Position numbers and translations under genes: made by a program. From the NCBI GenBank assembly GCA_037783545.1, contig JBBELK010000556.1, positions 1-64,000 on the forward strand: a stretch of 64,000 bases of DNA. Reading direction: 5' to 3'. The notes beneath the pieces were generated by a model. The model was given only the letters and a program-made list of their open reading frames with translations. It was not told the DNA's origin and made no database searches. Of this stretch, positions 38,049 through 48,660 are shown in pieces (position 1 is the stretch's first letter; the number at the start of each line of letters is the position of its first letter). This DNA comes from Henricia sp. BOLD:AAB3569. Its lineage: Eukaryota > Echinodermata > Asteroidea > Spinulosida > Echinasteridae.

Positions 38049-39832
38049 TGCCCGTACGCTAGGGTATTTATACCGTCGTTTAAAAGAAATCTCTTTGTAT
38101 CCAGAGGCGAAATCGCTAACTTGTTTTGAGTGATTGAGTAAATTTGGTGTTTTTCGCTCTTTAAAATGTTTTGTTTTTCGTAAACTAGATTAAATTTAAA
38201 TAGAGATTTTTTGTACGAGTCTAGCGTCAGGTTGTCTCTGACCACCGCCCTTTTAATGCCTTTTGCCTTTTTGATGACGTCTCGCTCCGTCTGAATGGCG
38301 TACAGTTTCGGTCTGATGCACACCGCCTCTATAATCTGTTGTCCGGCGACCTCGTCTTTAAATTTGCCTATGACCTTTTTATTAGAGTCGTCGTACAGCT
38401 CGTGATCCTTTGGGTAATTTGAAAAGTCGTACAAGTGCTTATACTTTGCCATGTCGGCGTACACGTCGTCCGTTTTAATTTCCAATAAAAGGCTGTCGGT
38501 GTCGGTGTACACTAGACTCGCATTATCTAAATACTTGCTCTTCAAATGATTGTAATAAAAGTCGTACATTAACGTTTTCGACGAGTCGAGGATAGTTATG
38601 CCGCAGTAGATTGGCTTGTCCAGAACCGTCTTTGTCCTATACATGTTGACCATTGCCAATTTGCAGTCTTCAAAGACGGTAGTAGATTCGTAATTCGGTA
38701 ACGAGCACATTTTCGAAAGCTTCTTTTCGTCTTCTAATCTGACTAGCTCCGAGTTTAGTCGATTACGCACGTTTTCCATCGTCTTGCCAAAGACCGAATT
38801 GTTCATCAGCTTGAAAAAGTATTTTTCAAAATCCGATTTTGATTCTTTGCGTAGCTGAGTGTTTTTGTCGATGTACGACTTCATCCAATCAGTTTGCTTA
38901 AACGACAAAATTCTGTGAATCTTGGTCAATCTTAATCCTAGGTTGAGATACAGTTTTAGGGTCTGATAGTGAACGACGTATTTGGTTCTATTTTTCAGAG
39001 TGCACGTTAATTTGTCCACGTCCGGCGGTGACAGCTCGTTTTTCTCAATTAGTCGTCGTTGGTAATCCGAAAACCACTCTTGAGAGACGTTCAAGTTTTC
39101 CGGAGCTAGGGGATAGTCGTTGTGTTCGTCGTGTAATTCTTTTGGATATTCCAAGTCCACTTCCAAAATGTATCCCCTCTCGGATTTAGCTTCCAATATT
39201 TTTAGTACGTCTTCCGTAAAGAATTTAATCTTTCTGTCGGTAAGCCATTTAAAGTCACCGACTGGCAGCGGTTGAGACATTGCCCACCCGTACAAGTTAT
39301 TGGCGTCCAAATATTGTATAAACGTGCTCGGTTTTGTCTCGTCGTAATCTTGCAAGTACTTGTTGTTTGCTCTTACGTATCTCTTAGAACCGACGCTAGA
39401 AATTCCGCCCCTTATCCCGCGCTCTACAAAAAGATACATGTCGTAATCCGTCAGTAGTTCTAGTTGCGCCTTTGAATGTTTGAGCAGCGCGTCCCAACTG
39501 AGACCCGGAGATGTAAAGTAATTAGCCGGGTCTAACCCGTAGTGCTCTAGACAAGTCTGTCTAAAGTTTTGGAAAATGTCTGCCAAGAGTAAAGTGTCGG
39601 TCTGTACGTACAGGTCGTGATATTCGCCCATATTAGCTATTTCAAATTCTCGCCAAGCTCTTTGAGCGTGCAAATAGTCCTCGTCGGATACGTTGCCGTT
39701 GTTTAACTTGCTATAAAATTTTGATTTTGGCGGTAATTTAGTCTCTTTAAATTTGTCGAAAGAGTCCATGTACTCGTAAGTATAAACGCCCTTTTTCAAG
39801 ATCAACTTGAATTTTTCTTCGTCTTGAGTAAT
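38003..39832 (-). CDS. Polinton DNA polymerase B, polymerase-domain part
   Basis: Motifs of protein-primed family B polymerases appear in order: DTLLLADIFQNFRQTC, the palm motif FIQYLDANNLYGWAMSQPL, NSVFGKTMEN in the fingers, and VYTDTDSLLLEI, the catalytic Y-x-D-T-D-S box. This is the C-terminal part of the gene. The remainder lies at 45054-47266, on the far side of the inserted Harbinger transposon. Confidence 0.88.
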   Translation of the reverse strand: MTQDEEKFKLILKKGVYTYEYMDSFDKFKETKLPPKSKFYSKLNNGNVSDEDYLHAQRAWREFEIANMGEYHDLYVQTDTLLLADIFQNFRQTCLEHYGLDPANYFTSPGLSWDALLKHSKAQLELLTDYDMYLFVERGIRGGISSVGSKRYVRANNKYLQDYDETKPSTFIQYLDANNLYGWAMSQPLPVGDFKWLTDRKIKFFTEDVLKILEAKSERGYILEVDLEYPKELHDEHNDYPLAPENLNVSQEWFSDYQRRLIEKNELSPPDVDKLTCTLKNRTKYVVHYQTLKLYLNLGLRLTKIHRILSFKQTDWMKSYIDKNTQLRKESKSDFEKYFFKLMNNSVFGKTMENVRNRLNSELVRLEDEKKLSKMCSLPNYESTTVFEDCKLAMVNMYRTKTVLDKPIYCGITILDSSKTLMYDFYYNHLKSKYLDNASLVYTDTDSLLLEIKTDDVYADMAKYKHLYDFSNYPKDHELYDDSNKKVIGKFKDEVAGQQIIEAVCIRPKLYAIQTERDVIKKAKGIKRAVVRDNLTLDSYKKSLFKFNLVYEKQNILKSEKHQIYSITQNKLAISPLDTKRFLLNDGINTLAYGHYSTEGGSSVPAGTT

Positions 39833-40290
39833 GGGCCAGTCACAAATCAGTTGCGATGCGTCGGCGATGGGTAAAACCAGGAAATTTGAACAAAATCTTG
39901 AGACAGATCTCACGATTTTGCACCCGTCGGAGGCGCTCTCCGGACGCCTGCGGCTTGTCGCAGATTTTTTTGGCATCGCCACACCCGTCGCGGTCCCCAA
40001 CTTTGAACTTAAAATTTTAAGATTGCTCGCAAGATTTTTCACCCATTTTGGGCATCCCAGACACAATCTCTGATGACCTACGATGCCCTCCGATTAATCG
40101 GAGGCGTCCTCCGAATAATCTGAGACTAGTCGCAAGATTCTGTGTGGGATTGGAAATTCAGGTTGAGATTCAATGTCTGCGAGTGGTCTCCGGCGCCCTC
40201 CGACTGAATCGGAGGCGCCCTGCGACGATTCGTACGCTTTCTGTGATCGTCTCCGACGAATCGTACGGTGGAATCGTAGTAAATCGCCGT
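39833..40290. promoter_or_regulatory. Left subterminal repeat region of the Harbinger element
   Basis: Inverted pairs are dense here: CCTCCGATTAATCGGAGG near 40088-40106, GCGCCCTCCGACTGAATCGG near 40196, and ACGATTCGTACG against CGAATCGTACGG near 40230-40268. The motif CGGAGGCG is repeated in both orientations. By analogy with studied Harbinger elements, such subterminal repeats are candidate binding sites for the transposase or its helper protein. Confidence 0.6.
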
Positions 40291-40291
40291 G

Positions 40292-40298
40292 TATATAA
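40292..40298 (+). promoter_or_regulatory. TATA box of the MADF gene
   Basis: TATATAA in GTGTATATAAGGGCGCC lies 83 bases before the first ATG of the gene (40381). Transcription would be expected to start near 40322. No other strong TATA is seen between the element end and the gene. Confidence 0.6.
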
Positions 40299-40380
40299 GG
40301 GCGCCTCCGATCGGATCGCTAAAAGTTTGAGACGCTCTTGCTGCAGGAGGCTGTGACAGAAGATTTTGAAGATTTTGAAG

Positions 40381-42482
40381 ATGCCAAGGGGAGGACCAAG
40401 GGGAGGAGGCAGGAGAGGAGGCAGAGGAGGAGGAAAGGGGAAAGCAGGAGGCAGGGGGAAGGCCAAAAACAGGCAGCCAGAGACCCCAGAAGAGGAGCAG
40501 GCTCCCCCAGAGGTGCAGGATCAGGAGAGTGGAGACAGATCTGAGGAGCAGGAAGAGGTTCTAGAGAGGCCTGATGCCAGTCACCATGAGGAGGAGGAGG
40601 AGGATGATGGAGTTGTGCAGGATGATGGAGAAGCATGGGACAGGGAGAGGCAAGCTGCAGAGGAGAAGATCGCCGATTTCTATGAGGCACGTCCCTATTT
40701 CTTCGACAAGCGCCATGATCTCTACAAAAACAAGAAGAAACAAAGGTCTGAACTGGCAAAACTCTCACAGGAGCTCGGGGGAATCTACAAACGTAAGTTC
40801 CAAATTGTTACAATTTTTTCTGTATATATTTTCATGTATATATTTTGTTTTGTATATTGAAATGTACTTTTTGTACTCATTAATATTGAAATGTACTTAA
40901 TTGTTTTTCTCTTCTTCTGTATGTTACAGCTGACTACATTGACACCAGGAAAAGAAGTAACAGGACTGATTATGGGAAGTTGCTGGAAAAGGTGAAGAAT
41001 AGCAAGAGCGGCTCGGGAACTGCTGGGTTAACTGCTGTGCAGAAATGGAAGCTCCGGAGGTGGAGTTTTGTGGAGCCCTACATCAAGAAACGCAAGCAGA
41101 GCAAGTCAGCAGAGCTTGGCCAGGTAAGCATTTGCAATACTGCAGATTATCCCTTCTTATCCTTCCTTATTCTTATCCCTCTTATCCCTTTTTGCTAGTA
41201 TGGCTTCTTATCCACATACAGGACTTTATAACTAATATTTGTCTTGCAAATCTGTTGTATTGCTTATGCTTAGGTGCAGCGGAGTTCTGCAGGATCATTC
41301 AGTACACAGAGAGCTGATGAGGAGGAAGAGGAGGGTGATGGTGATGACCTGGCTGAGCCCTCCCCCAGCACCAACACCGCTGTCCGCTCCACCCAACCAG
41401 CCAGCAAGAAGGCCAAGAAGAGCCCAGGGGACCTGGCTTCAGTCCTCTCAGAGTACCTTGCCCAGAGCAGGAAGGAGCAGGAAGCGGTGAACGCCCAGGT
41501 AATTATATGTTACTGTTGTTGTCATGAAATACCATGAAATTGTTTGTTCTTATTTCCATATTTCCATATTTATGCATGACAATAACATGACCATCTTCAT
41601 CTGTTTCAGTTGAGGGAGATAGTGCAGCCGGAGGCAGAGAACCCCCGCACCAACTGGGCCAACTGGTTGTCTTCTGTTTGCATGGAGGTGCCGTCGGAGA
41701 CCTTCCGACAGTTCCAGTCTGAGAGCTTCCAGTTGGCCATGCGGTTTCTGCCCTCCAGGCCCGTCCCTGCCCCATCTCTCGATGTTCCCCCTCCGCAGAG
41801 CCGCCACCAGCAGCAGCAGCAGCAGGCGGCCTCCTCCAGCGGCACCGGCAGCTACCTCAGCATGCTGACCAGTGGCACAGGGCTGACTTCGCCTGGTCAG
41901 CAGCAGCAGCAGCAGCAGCGGGCTCTCCCGCAGATGCAGCAGGCTCCGCTTCTACAGTATGGCCAGCACCAGCAGCAGCAGCAGCAGACACATCAACCTG
42001 TAAGTATAATTTGAACCTTAACAGAATTTCCCAATTGTGTCATATTTTATCCCATTCACATACAATACTATCTCCTATATACAATACTGTATAACTAATA
42101 TTTGTCTTCCAAATTTGTCTGATTGCAGATCATCACCCTAGGCCAGCCTGTTGACGCCATGAGGCCACTCTCAGCCCCTGGGGACATCTTGTCCTTGGCG
42201 TACAACACCACCATAGGGGCCTCCAGCTCCAGCTCCAGCTCCAGACCCCCCTCTGCTGCTCTGGGCGCTCCCCCTTTTGCCCCTGCTCCTGGCCGCTGGT
42301 CAACAGAGTCGAACCTCAACATAAGTGGACTGAGTCAGCTGAATGCAAGTCAGACCAGCAACCCAAGTATCAGCTCCATCCTGTTACAAGGCAACCAGGA
42401 CATGGATTATGGACTAAACACCCACCCGCTCACACATGATCGCTCAGGATCCAACACCCCCACTGCACAGGATAAACAGTGA
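40381..42482 (+). CDS. Harbinger MADF-domain protein, five exons
   Basis: Exons 40381-40792, 40930-41123, 41274-41498, 41610-41999 and 42129-42482 give 524 codons. Every intron has GT-AG ends (donors GTAAGT, GTAAGC, GTAATT, GTAAGT). The N terminus is Gly/Arg/Lys-rich, then acidic. Residues about 93-200 form a MADF domain: IADFYEARPYFFDKRHDLY, then after the first intron YGKLLEKVKNSKSGSGTAG and RRWSFVEPYIKKRKQ. The rest is low complexity with several glutamine runs. In Harbinger elements such a protein binds the element's DNA and carries the transposase to it. The start was taken at the first ATG in frame; codons before it lack an ATG. Confidence 0.85.
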
Positions 42483-42533
42483 CCTTTTGTGAACAGAGAA
42501 CTTTTGTGAACAGAGAACTTTTGTGAACTTTTG
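42483..42533 (+). repeat. Short tandem repeat after the MADF stop codon
   Basis: Three close copies of CTTTTGTGAACAGAGAA, about 19 bp apart, lie in the 3' untranslated part. Confidence 0.7.
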
Positions 42534-42609
42534 TGCCTCTGGCAGGACTGCTGATGTTTTGCGATTATGTATTTTTATATTGTTTTGTGTTTGCAAAGAA
42601 TGACACTGA

Positions 42610-42615
42610 AATAAA
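42610..42615 (+). terminator. Poly(A) signal of the MADF gene
   Basis: AATAAA followed by GTCTGGTCTGGTTTG, 128 bases after the stop codon. Confidence 0.6.
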
Positions 42616-42757
42616 GTCTGGTCTGGTTTGAAATTAATATCATGTGTGACTCCATTTTCATGCCTACATACAATTTGTTTTAAAAATAAACTTAGCACAT
42701 AAACAGTTGCAAATATTATACTTTGAAATAAATAGGTAATATTAAAGAGGTAAAGTT

Positions 42758-42998
42758 CTTTGGGAAAAATTCTTATAATAGCAAATAAAATACTTTATAA
42801 ATGTGTAACTTTGGATCATTTAATTCTAAAAAATTGTAATTTTAGAAGAGAAGCTTTGCTAGAACTTTGAATTAAATTAAATATATTTACATTTATAAAG
42901 TACTTTATTTGCTATTATAATGTTTTCCCAAAAGAAATTGTAAATTTAGAAGAAGAAGCATTGCTACAACTTGGAATAAGATTTAATATATTTATACT
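42758..42998. repeat. AT-rich hairpin and direct repeat between the two genes
   Basis: AATAGCAAATAAAATACTTT (about 42778-42797) is mirrored at about 42898-42920, forming a hairpin. The inner segment GTAATTTTAGAAGAGAAGC recurs as GTAAATTTAGAAGAAGAAGC near 42940. It lies between the two 3' ends, probably as a small MITE inside the Harbinger element. Confidence 0.55.
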
Positions 42999-43073
42999 CT
43001 TCTATTTATTTCATTACATAGAAATTAAAAAAAAAACATAGACAGATATAGACTTCATACCAGAAATTTAGAC

Positions 43074-43079
43074 TTTATT
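43074..43079 (-). terminator. Poly(A) signal of the transposase gene
   Basis: TTTATT on the plus strand reads AATAAA on the minus strand, about 152 bases after the transposase stop. Confidence 0.6.
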
Positions 43080-43230
43080 CATTCATGTAAAGGCAAGAAA
43101 TATGAAATGAGTCATGAATTATTAACATACAAGACATTATAACTAATATTTTTTTCCAATGAGTCCATAATGAGTCCATGTACAAGTACAGAAAATGTCA
43201 CAAAAGTCACAAATATATACAAAGAGTCCA

Positions 43231-44650
43231 TCATCTTTCAAGTGCAGCTTCTTGCCAGGGCACACTCCCCACAGGGGAATTGTAGTAGTGGCGGAGATAT
43301 GCACGGAGTTCCTTCCCCTCACGACTGGCCCTTGGACCGCGCCCCTCGTGCTCCACATCTGCCAGCACCTCATGACCACGCCAGGCTCCTGGTTGCCCCT
43401 CTGGCACCTCAGGGATGTCTGCATTCTGGGCCTGGGGGTACCGGTCCCTCATGATGTTATGGAGGACCAGCATACCCTTCACCACTGAGATTGCGTTGTC
43501 TGGCTCAAGCTGAAGTGGAGTGTGGAGGCACCTCCACCGGGCGGAGAGAATGCCAAACGCATTTTCCACCACACGCCGCCCCCTGGAGCACCTGTAGTTG
43601 AAGATGTCCTGGTCGTGGTCCAGGTACCTCTGGGCATAGGGCTTGATCATGTACCTGCGCAGAGGGAACGCGTCGTCCCCTACCAGGAAGTAGGGGATGT
43701 CTCTGTTGTCCCCAGGCAGCGGAGCCGGATCAGGCAGGCCGAGTGTCCCCTCCCTCAGGGCGGGCTCCAGGTTGGACTCATTGAAGACACCGCAGTCCGA
43801 CTCAGACCCAGGAGAGCCCACATTGGCCCAGATGAACTTGTAGTTGGCGTCGACGAGCCCAAGGAGGATGATGGAGAAGAAGCCCTTGTGGCAGTAGAAG
43901 TCGCTGCCACTCTTCTTGGGCTTGACGATCCTCACATGCTTCCCGTCAAGGGCCCCACAGCAGTGGTGGAAGTTCCACCTGGCGCTGAAGACCCTCTCGA
44001 CTTCCAGCCACTCAGCAGGGCTGGAGGGGGTAGTGAACTGCTCCTGCCTGTACTCCTCCACTATGGCGTCACAGACCTGGGGGATGAAGAGGGAGATGGT
44101 GTTGTTGGCAACACGGAAGCTGAATGCAAGGCTGTGGTAGGAGTGGCCAGTGGCGAGGAACCTCAGGGTGATGGCCAACTTCAGACCTGGCTCCAAGGGG
44201 GCTCTGTTCCTCACGTCCTTCTGTATCCTGGGCGCCACTCTGGCCAGGAGCTCGTGGAACATCTGAGGGTCTATTCTGAGGAAGCCCCTGAAACATACAA
44301 CAGAGACAAATATTAAAGTAAAATGTCTAATATGTTGTACTAAAACATTAATAAAACATTAATAAAGTCAAACATTTCATACCACATGACATCATATAAC
44401 ATTGCATGAAATGTAAATCAAATTACCTGAAGTCCCCTCTTGCCTCCCTCTCCAGCTCGGCCATCAGCCTCTCGTACTGGCCGTACAGTGGCCTTCTCAG
44501 CAGCCAGGGCCGCACCCACATCTGTCTTGGTCTCCTGCGCCTTCTCTCAGCACGGATCCTCTCCTCCTCAGCCAGAAGGGCCAGCATCACTGCCTCATCC
44601 CTTCTCCTCAGACCCATCAGCCTGGCCCTCAACTCTGCAACACGGCCCAT
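43231..44650 (-). CDS. PIF/Harbinger DDE transposase, two exons
   Basis: Exon 1 runs 44650-44427 and exon 2 runs 44287-43231, joined across an intron with a GTAATT donor and a TTTCAG acceptor; together they give 426 codons. The N-terminal part has PRQMWVRPWLLRRPLYGQYE, typical of the family. The DDE_Tnp_4 core shows D189 (GALDGKHVRI), D239 (PGSESDCGVFNES) and E316 (SRGRRVVENAFGILSARWR), all three catalytic residues present. LKLAITLRFLATGHSYHSL is the usual helix-turn-helix-like region. The enzyme cuts and joins the element's ends. No break is seen, and the length is normal for the family. It converges on the MADF gene. Confidence 0.92.
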
Positions 44651-44699
44651 AAGGAGCCTCTGGGGCGGAATCAGCGCCAGCTTCTCTGCAGAGTTGAAA

Positions 44700-45053
44700 T
44701 GACTGTTCTATGTACAACCAGATGAGGGATACCACACTACAGTGTACAGGGAGAAATACAGATGACCGAGGTCAGAAAACCCTCCTTTTCCCCCACATAT
44801 ACCCGGGGGGGGGGGGGAAATTAAAAGAAAAGATGCTCGCAGATATCGTCTCCGATGCAATCGAAGGCGATCGGAGGCTAATCCCACGATTTTTCGACAA
44901 AACCGGGTCAAAATCCTTGAAAAAATCTCAGACAATGTAACTGCTCCACTTTTATTAGGATTATTGCTAGGATTGTTCAAGGCTTCTTTATTTTCTACGA
45001 CGACCCCCCGCCAAAACTAATCCCCGACAGATCGCCGACATTGTGACTGGGCC
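44700..45053. promoter_or_regulatory. Right subterminal region of the Harbinger element
   Basis: It contains CGATGCAATCGAAGGCGATCG followed by GGAGGCTAATCCC, words related to the left-end repeats, and an 11-base G run near 44808. A TATACCC-type stretch near 44800 may serve the transposase gene. It ends with the inverted terminal repeat at 45041-45053. Confidence 0.45.
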
Positions 45054-47266
45054 ATTAGGGTTTTGAGCAAGTTAAATTGTTCTCTGGGGCATATTTTACT
45101 AAGCTTATCTAGCGAGCTAGCTAAAAAGTGAAACGAGTCGACGAATCTCAGTTGACCTAGAGAAAACGAAATGTATTTTTCGGATGTCTTTGGTATACAA
45201 AAAATGTCGCCGCTAAATTCAGAAATTCCTTGCATGAGCAAGTGCGCGTCGTAATTTTCCAAATTATGAAAAAAGACTGGGATTTTAGTTATTTTTGGTT
45301 TGATAGAGAGTTTCAGATTACAAGCGTTGTGAGCCGCGCCCCTAAAGTTACCGGTTATATGACAGTGGTCTCTCACCTTTGAGAAAGACTGAGTTTCTTT
45401 TTGGCATTTTTCGCACCAGTAGACATCTTTACCGTTCCGTTTTACTTTCTTTGACTTTGGTAACTCGCACGTACACTTTGATGGATCTAGTTGCCTGATT
45501 GGGTACTCGCAAATCCAACAATTTTTTGACTCGTTAAATTTAGTCTCGTCTTCTTTCGTGTAGATCATGTTTCGAGCATTTTCCTTTTCAAAAAGTTTGT
45601 TTATGACAGATTCCTCTCTCTGTAAGTTTTCTAGTAGATGTCCAACCGCGTTTTCACCCCTATAATATTTTTTACTGAGTAAGTGCCCGTCGTGTCTGAC
45701 TACTACGTAGGACCACCCGCACGCAACGTGCTTTTGAGTTTTTATTGTTGCGTTGCCCGCTTTTTCTTCGTGCGGCACGATGAGCGATTCAAAGTCTGCG
45801 TAAATTACAAACGGAGTCGGCATTTTATGCCGAGTGTTTTTAAATTTGATTATGTCACGTCTACGATTGTATCTATCCAATTCCGTAGACGGCATGACTA
45901 TTCTGCTAGCCTTTTGTTTAACGCCGCGACAATCAATCGTATGCTTGTCTAATATAATCTGACTACTAAAATGCTGCAGACAGCGAGGACAAACGGGTTT
46001 CTTTTCTTTATGCTTGGTCTCGCTAAATAGTAGTTTATCTAGATTTTTGATCCAGCAGTAATGATTTTTATCGCCGTCTGAGTATAGCATGAGGTTAATG
46101 ACCTCACCCGACTCGCTTTCCGTAATGTATAGCGGGTATATGCCATTCTTTTCGTCGTAACCAAACACGTTAATATTTAGATTGTTTTGTTTTTCAATCT
46201 TAGCGATTTGACTTATTGGGGTTGGAAAAACTATGCCTCTAAAATTTAGCCCGTCGTCTTCTTTGTAAATATCCATCCTCTGGTACCTTATTTTATACGT
46301 TGGCGCATTCATTACGCTTGTTTTTACTTTATCTTTAAATTTTCCTAGAGCCGCCCTCAAAGACCAGCGTATGCACTCGTCGTCGACGTTTTTCACGTTG
46401 ATGACGGCCTTTTTATTTTTTATGTAGTCTGGTAATTCTATGTAAGAGCTGCCCCTTATTGGCTTGTATTCCGTAAAGTTTATGTACAGAGTGTTTAGCT
46501 TAAACACGGACCACCCGCTCTTTTCCGTCTGAAATTCTTCTAGTTTTACCTTTAGATTTTCTATAGTACTATTCAACGCCTTGCCAATGTCGCCGTTGTT
46601 TAAAACGAGTTCATTGCTCGTGCGAAATGTGATTTCCTTTTCTTCAATTTCCCCCTGCGAGTTTAATTTTTTTAGAGTTACGCGTAATCCCAACTGAAAA
46701 TTGTAATTTGGTTTGGTCCGTATCATTTCAAGCATTTTACCGAAAATTTTATTTTTGTTGTATTTGAAGAAATTGACGTAATCCAAATTCTCGCGACCAA
46801 TTTTTATTTCGTAATTTTGAATCACGTTGGCAAAGCGTTGAGGCACTATCCCCCCAAAATCTATTGGCTTTATGACCCCGCTGTATATAGGTCTCCAATA
46901 ATTTCTTATCGACTCCAAGTAATCGCCCTTTGTATACTTGCTATTTTTGCCCGTGGCGTCAACCTTATTTATGTTATACTTGCCGATTAGCGATAGCAGA
47001 CTCTGTTTAGCTTGGTCCCTAATATTTTTAAATTCATCAGCATATCGCTTGACCGTTTTTATTAGTTGTCTTCTCGTTCCAATTTTCTCGCCGGCGGTAA
47101 TTACCGCCGGTAGATTTTCGTCGCTAATAAACTTGGTGAGTCGTTTTTTGTTCCATCCAGAATATCCAGTTGGTTTATGTCCAGTTTCCATTTTATATAT
47201 ATAAAAGATAACCTTATGGTTATTTTTAAAAAAATATCTCATTTTTTTAGGCATCAAAACCAACAA
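45054..47266 (-). CDS. Polinton DNA polymerase B, N-terminal and exonuclease part
   Basis: The frame begins near 47266 (MLVLMPKKMR; MKTGHKPT-like residues follow at about 47190). It carries a zinc-finger-like pair (CPRCLQHFSSQIILDKHTIDC region), the exonuclease box FVIYADFESLIV, and a cysteine-rich insert ending in DHCHITGNFRGAAHNACN. The insert resembles the endonuclease VII-type zinc site found in Polinton polymerases. IPVFFHNLENYDAHLLM is the second exonuclease motif. Together with 38003-39832 it marks one polymerase gene in a fossil element. Confidence 0.85.
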
Positions 47267-47329
47267 ACGTCAGTTTTGATGCATCGATTACATTCCATTT
47301 TTAAAATAATTTTTGAAGAAAACTCTGGG

Positions 47330-48660
47330 TCAGCGTTTTGTGTTTTGGCCTAGTAGCCCCCATTTACATACTACTTCTGTGCATCGGACACCTTCTGTCT
47401 CTTCGGGATCCTTTCCTGGAGGGGGCCAGCCTGAACCCGCTCAATCACCTTCTCCGCCGTTCGGTGCCAGATTCAACACGTGAGCCCTCCAGGCTTCATT
47501 CAAGTCGACCAACTGATCGACGTCGGTCCATCCGTCTGCGACCAGACTCTTGAAGCACTTCGAGAAAATCCCGAAGGACTTGCACAGCCCGCGAAACTCT
47601 TCGTTGACTGGTTCCCCAACATCTCCGTAGGCTTCAGGATCGCCCTGCCAGTAAAATATTTTGTACACATGAATATTATACAGTACAAACGGTTTCATAC
47701 CGGAAAGCAAATGAAACGCTACATTACACAACTAGGCCTATATGTCTTCCAAATCCGAAGACCGGAATTAGAATTGGCACTTATTCCTTGGATTGAATTC
47801 CATGTCAAACCACCGAGAATATCGTCTCGCTATGAACCATAAATAATGCGCAAAACTGCCAGTTTGACAATCTGTCACACATGGGGTTCCAAATCCAGGC
47901 AGCCGCCGGGTATAGTTTCCCGCACTACTCTGTAAGAGAAATAGAAATCTGTGGGCGTGTAAAATAACAGGGGTTAAATTATGATTTCATGCCAGAAAAT
48001 CAGTATTTAAATTTTGTATTTATTTATTTTTGTTGAATTCCTGAAAGTCCATTCTCCTTAATTTTGCGCATCAAAGTAGCGACCATACACACAAAACCAT
48101 GGGCTACTTACTTGAACAACTCCGAGCGGGTCGCCCATAATTGGAAAGAGCTCGAGTCGATGCGGCATGTGCGGAGAAAGACTGAAGGGCGATTACCGGT
48201 ACGTTCGGTGTGTGCCTGGTGGCTCGCCCTAAAGCGCTGAAGCGTACGATGCGCGCTGCCCGGTCCACTGCCGCATTGTCCACCTTGCCCCATCAAAGAA
48301 CCCACATTGCTCAATTTACATATTGCACAGCACAATGCCAAGGCATGTGATAATACAAAACATCTCACGAAGCGAAACATACCGCACGTTCCAAGATCTA
48401 AAACGTGAACACAAAAACGAGCTCGTGAAAAAAAAGGTGGCCGAAAGCAAAAAATTGCCAGTTTGAAGGCAGCCAAACAAAATATAAACATAAAGGGCAA
48501 CTGAAACTGCCTGGCGAACCCGCCTCGACGCCTCCATATCCGCCTGAATCGCGGTTGTCAATCCTAAGCGAAAGGACGACACGTTCGTCTGCACCGGCTG
48601 TCAGAATCACAACTGATGTAGAACAGTCGCCCTCTACGCTTGGGGCGATGCAAATAGTGC
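47330..48660 (-). mobile_element. 5' end of a second Ngaro-like element (fossil)
   Basis: Between about 47350 and 47660 the minus strand encodes FRGLCKSFGIFSKCFKSLVA and VLNLAPNGGEG, related to ORF1 of the 8-16 kb Ngaro. At about 48602-48655, CAGAATCACAACTGATGTAG through GGGGCGATGCAAATAG resembles its A repeat (AGAATCGCAAATGACGC through GCGGTGCAAATAG), in the right place and orientation for a 5' terminus. Only this end is present here; the Polinton begins where it stops. The stretch 47880-48590 is untranslated leader or unrecognised. Confidence 0.7.

Larger units (their letters stand above)
39833..45053. mobile_element. PIF/Harbinger-type DNA transposon, apparently complete
   Basis: The 5221-bp element is bounded by short inverted ends GGGCCAGTCACAA and, reversed, GGCCCAGTCACAA, with AT at both flanks (39831-39832 and 45054-45055) as the only exact duplication seen. 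It encodes two convergent spliced genes, a MADF-domain protein and a DDE transposase, the usual two-gene layout of Harbinger elements. Neither gene shows a stop or frameshift once introns are respected. Both ends are rich in TCGGAGG and CGCCTCCGA words. It sits inside the Polinton polymerase gene, so it is younger than the Polinton. Confidence 0.88.
33280..47320. mobile_element. Polinton (Maverick) element, fossil, rearranged
   Basis: A self-synthesising DNA element recognised from its gene set: packaging ATPase, major capsid protein, a small membrane protein, retroviral-type integrase and protein-primed DNA polymerase B. It is broken by a 5.2-kb Harbinger transposon inside the polymerase gene and by an internal duplication. 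Terminal inverted repeats were not recognised, so the limits are approximate. No protease gene was recognised. The capsid, ATPase and integrase frames read long, suggesting modest age. Confidence 0.88.

Noticed and set aside
40381-40792. RGG-box RNA-binding protein
   Set aside because: The Gly/Arg-rich N terminus belongs to the MADF-domain protein of the Harbinger element once introns are followed.
43522-44316. 264-codon frame opposite the Harbinger transposase
   Set aside because: Antisense shadow of the transposase exon, which has catalytic residues and splice sites.
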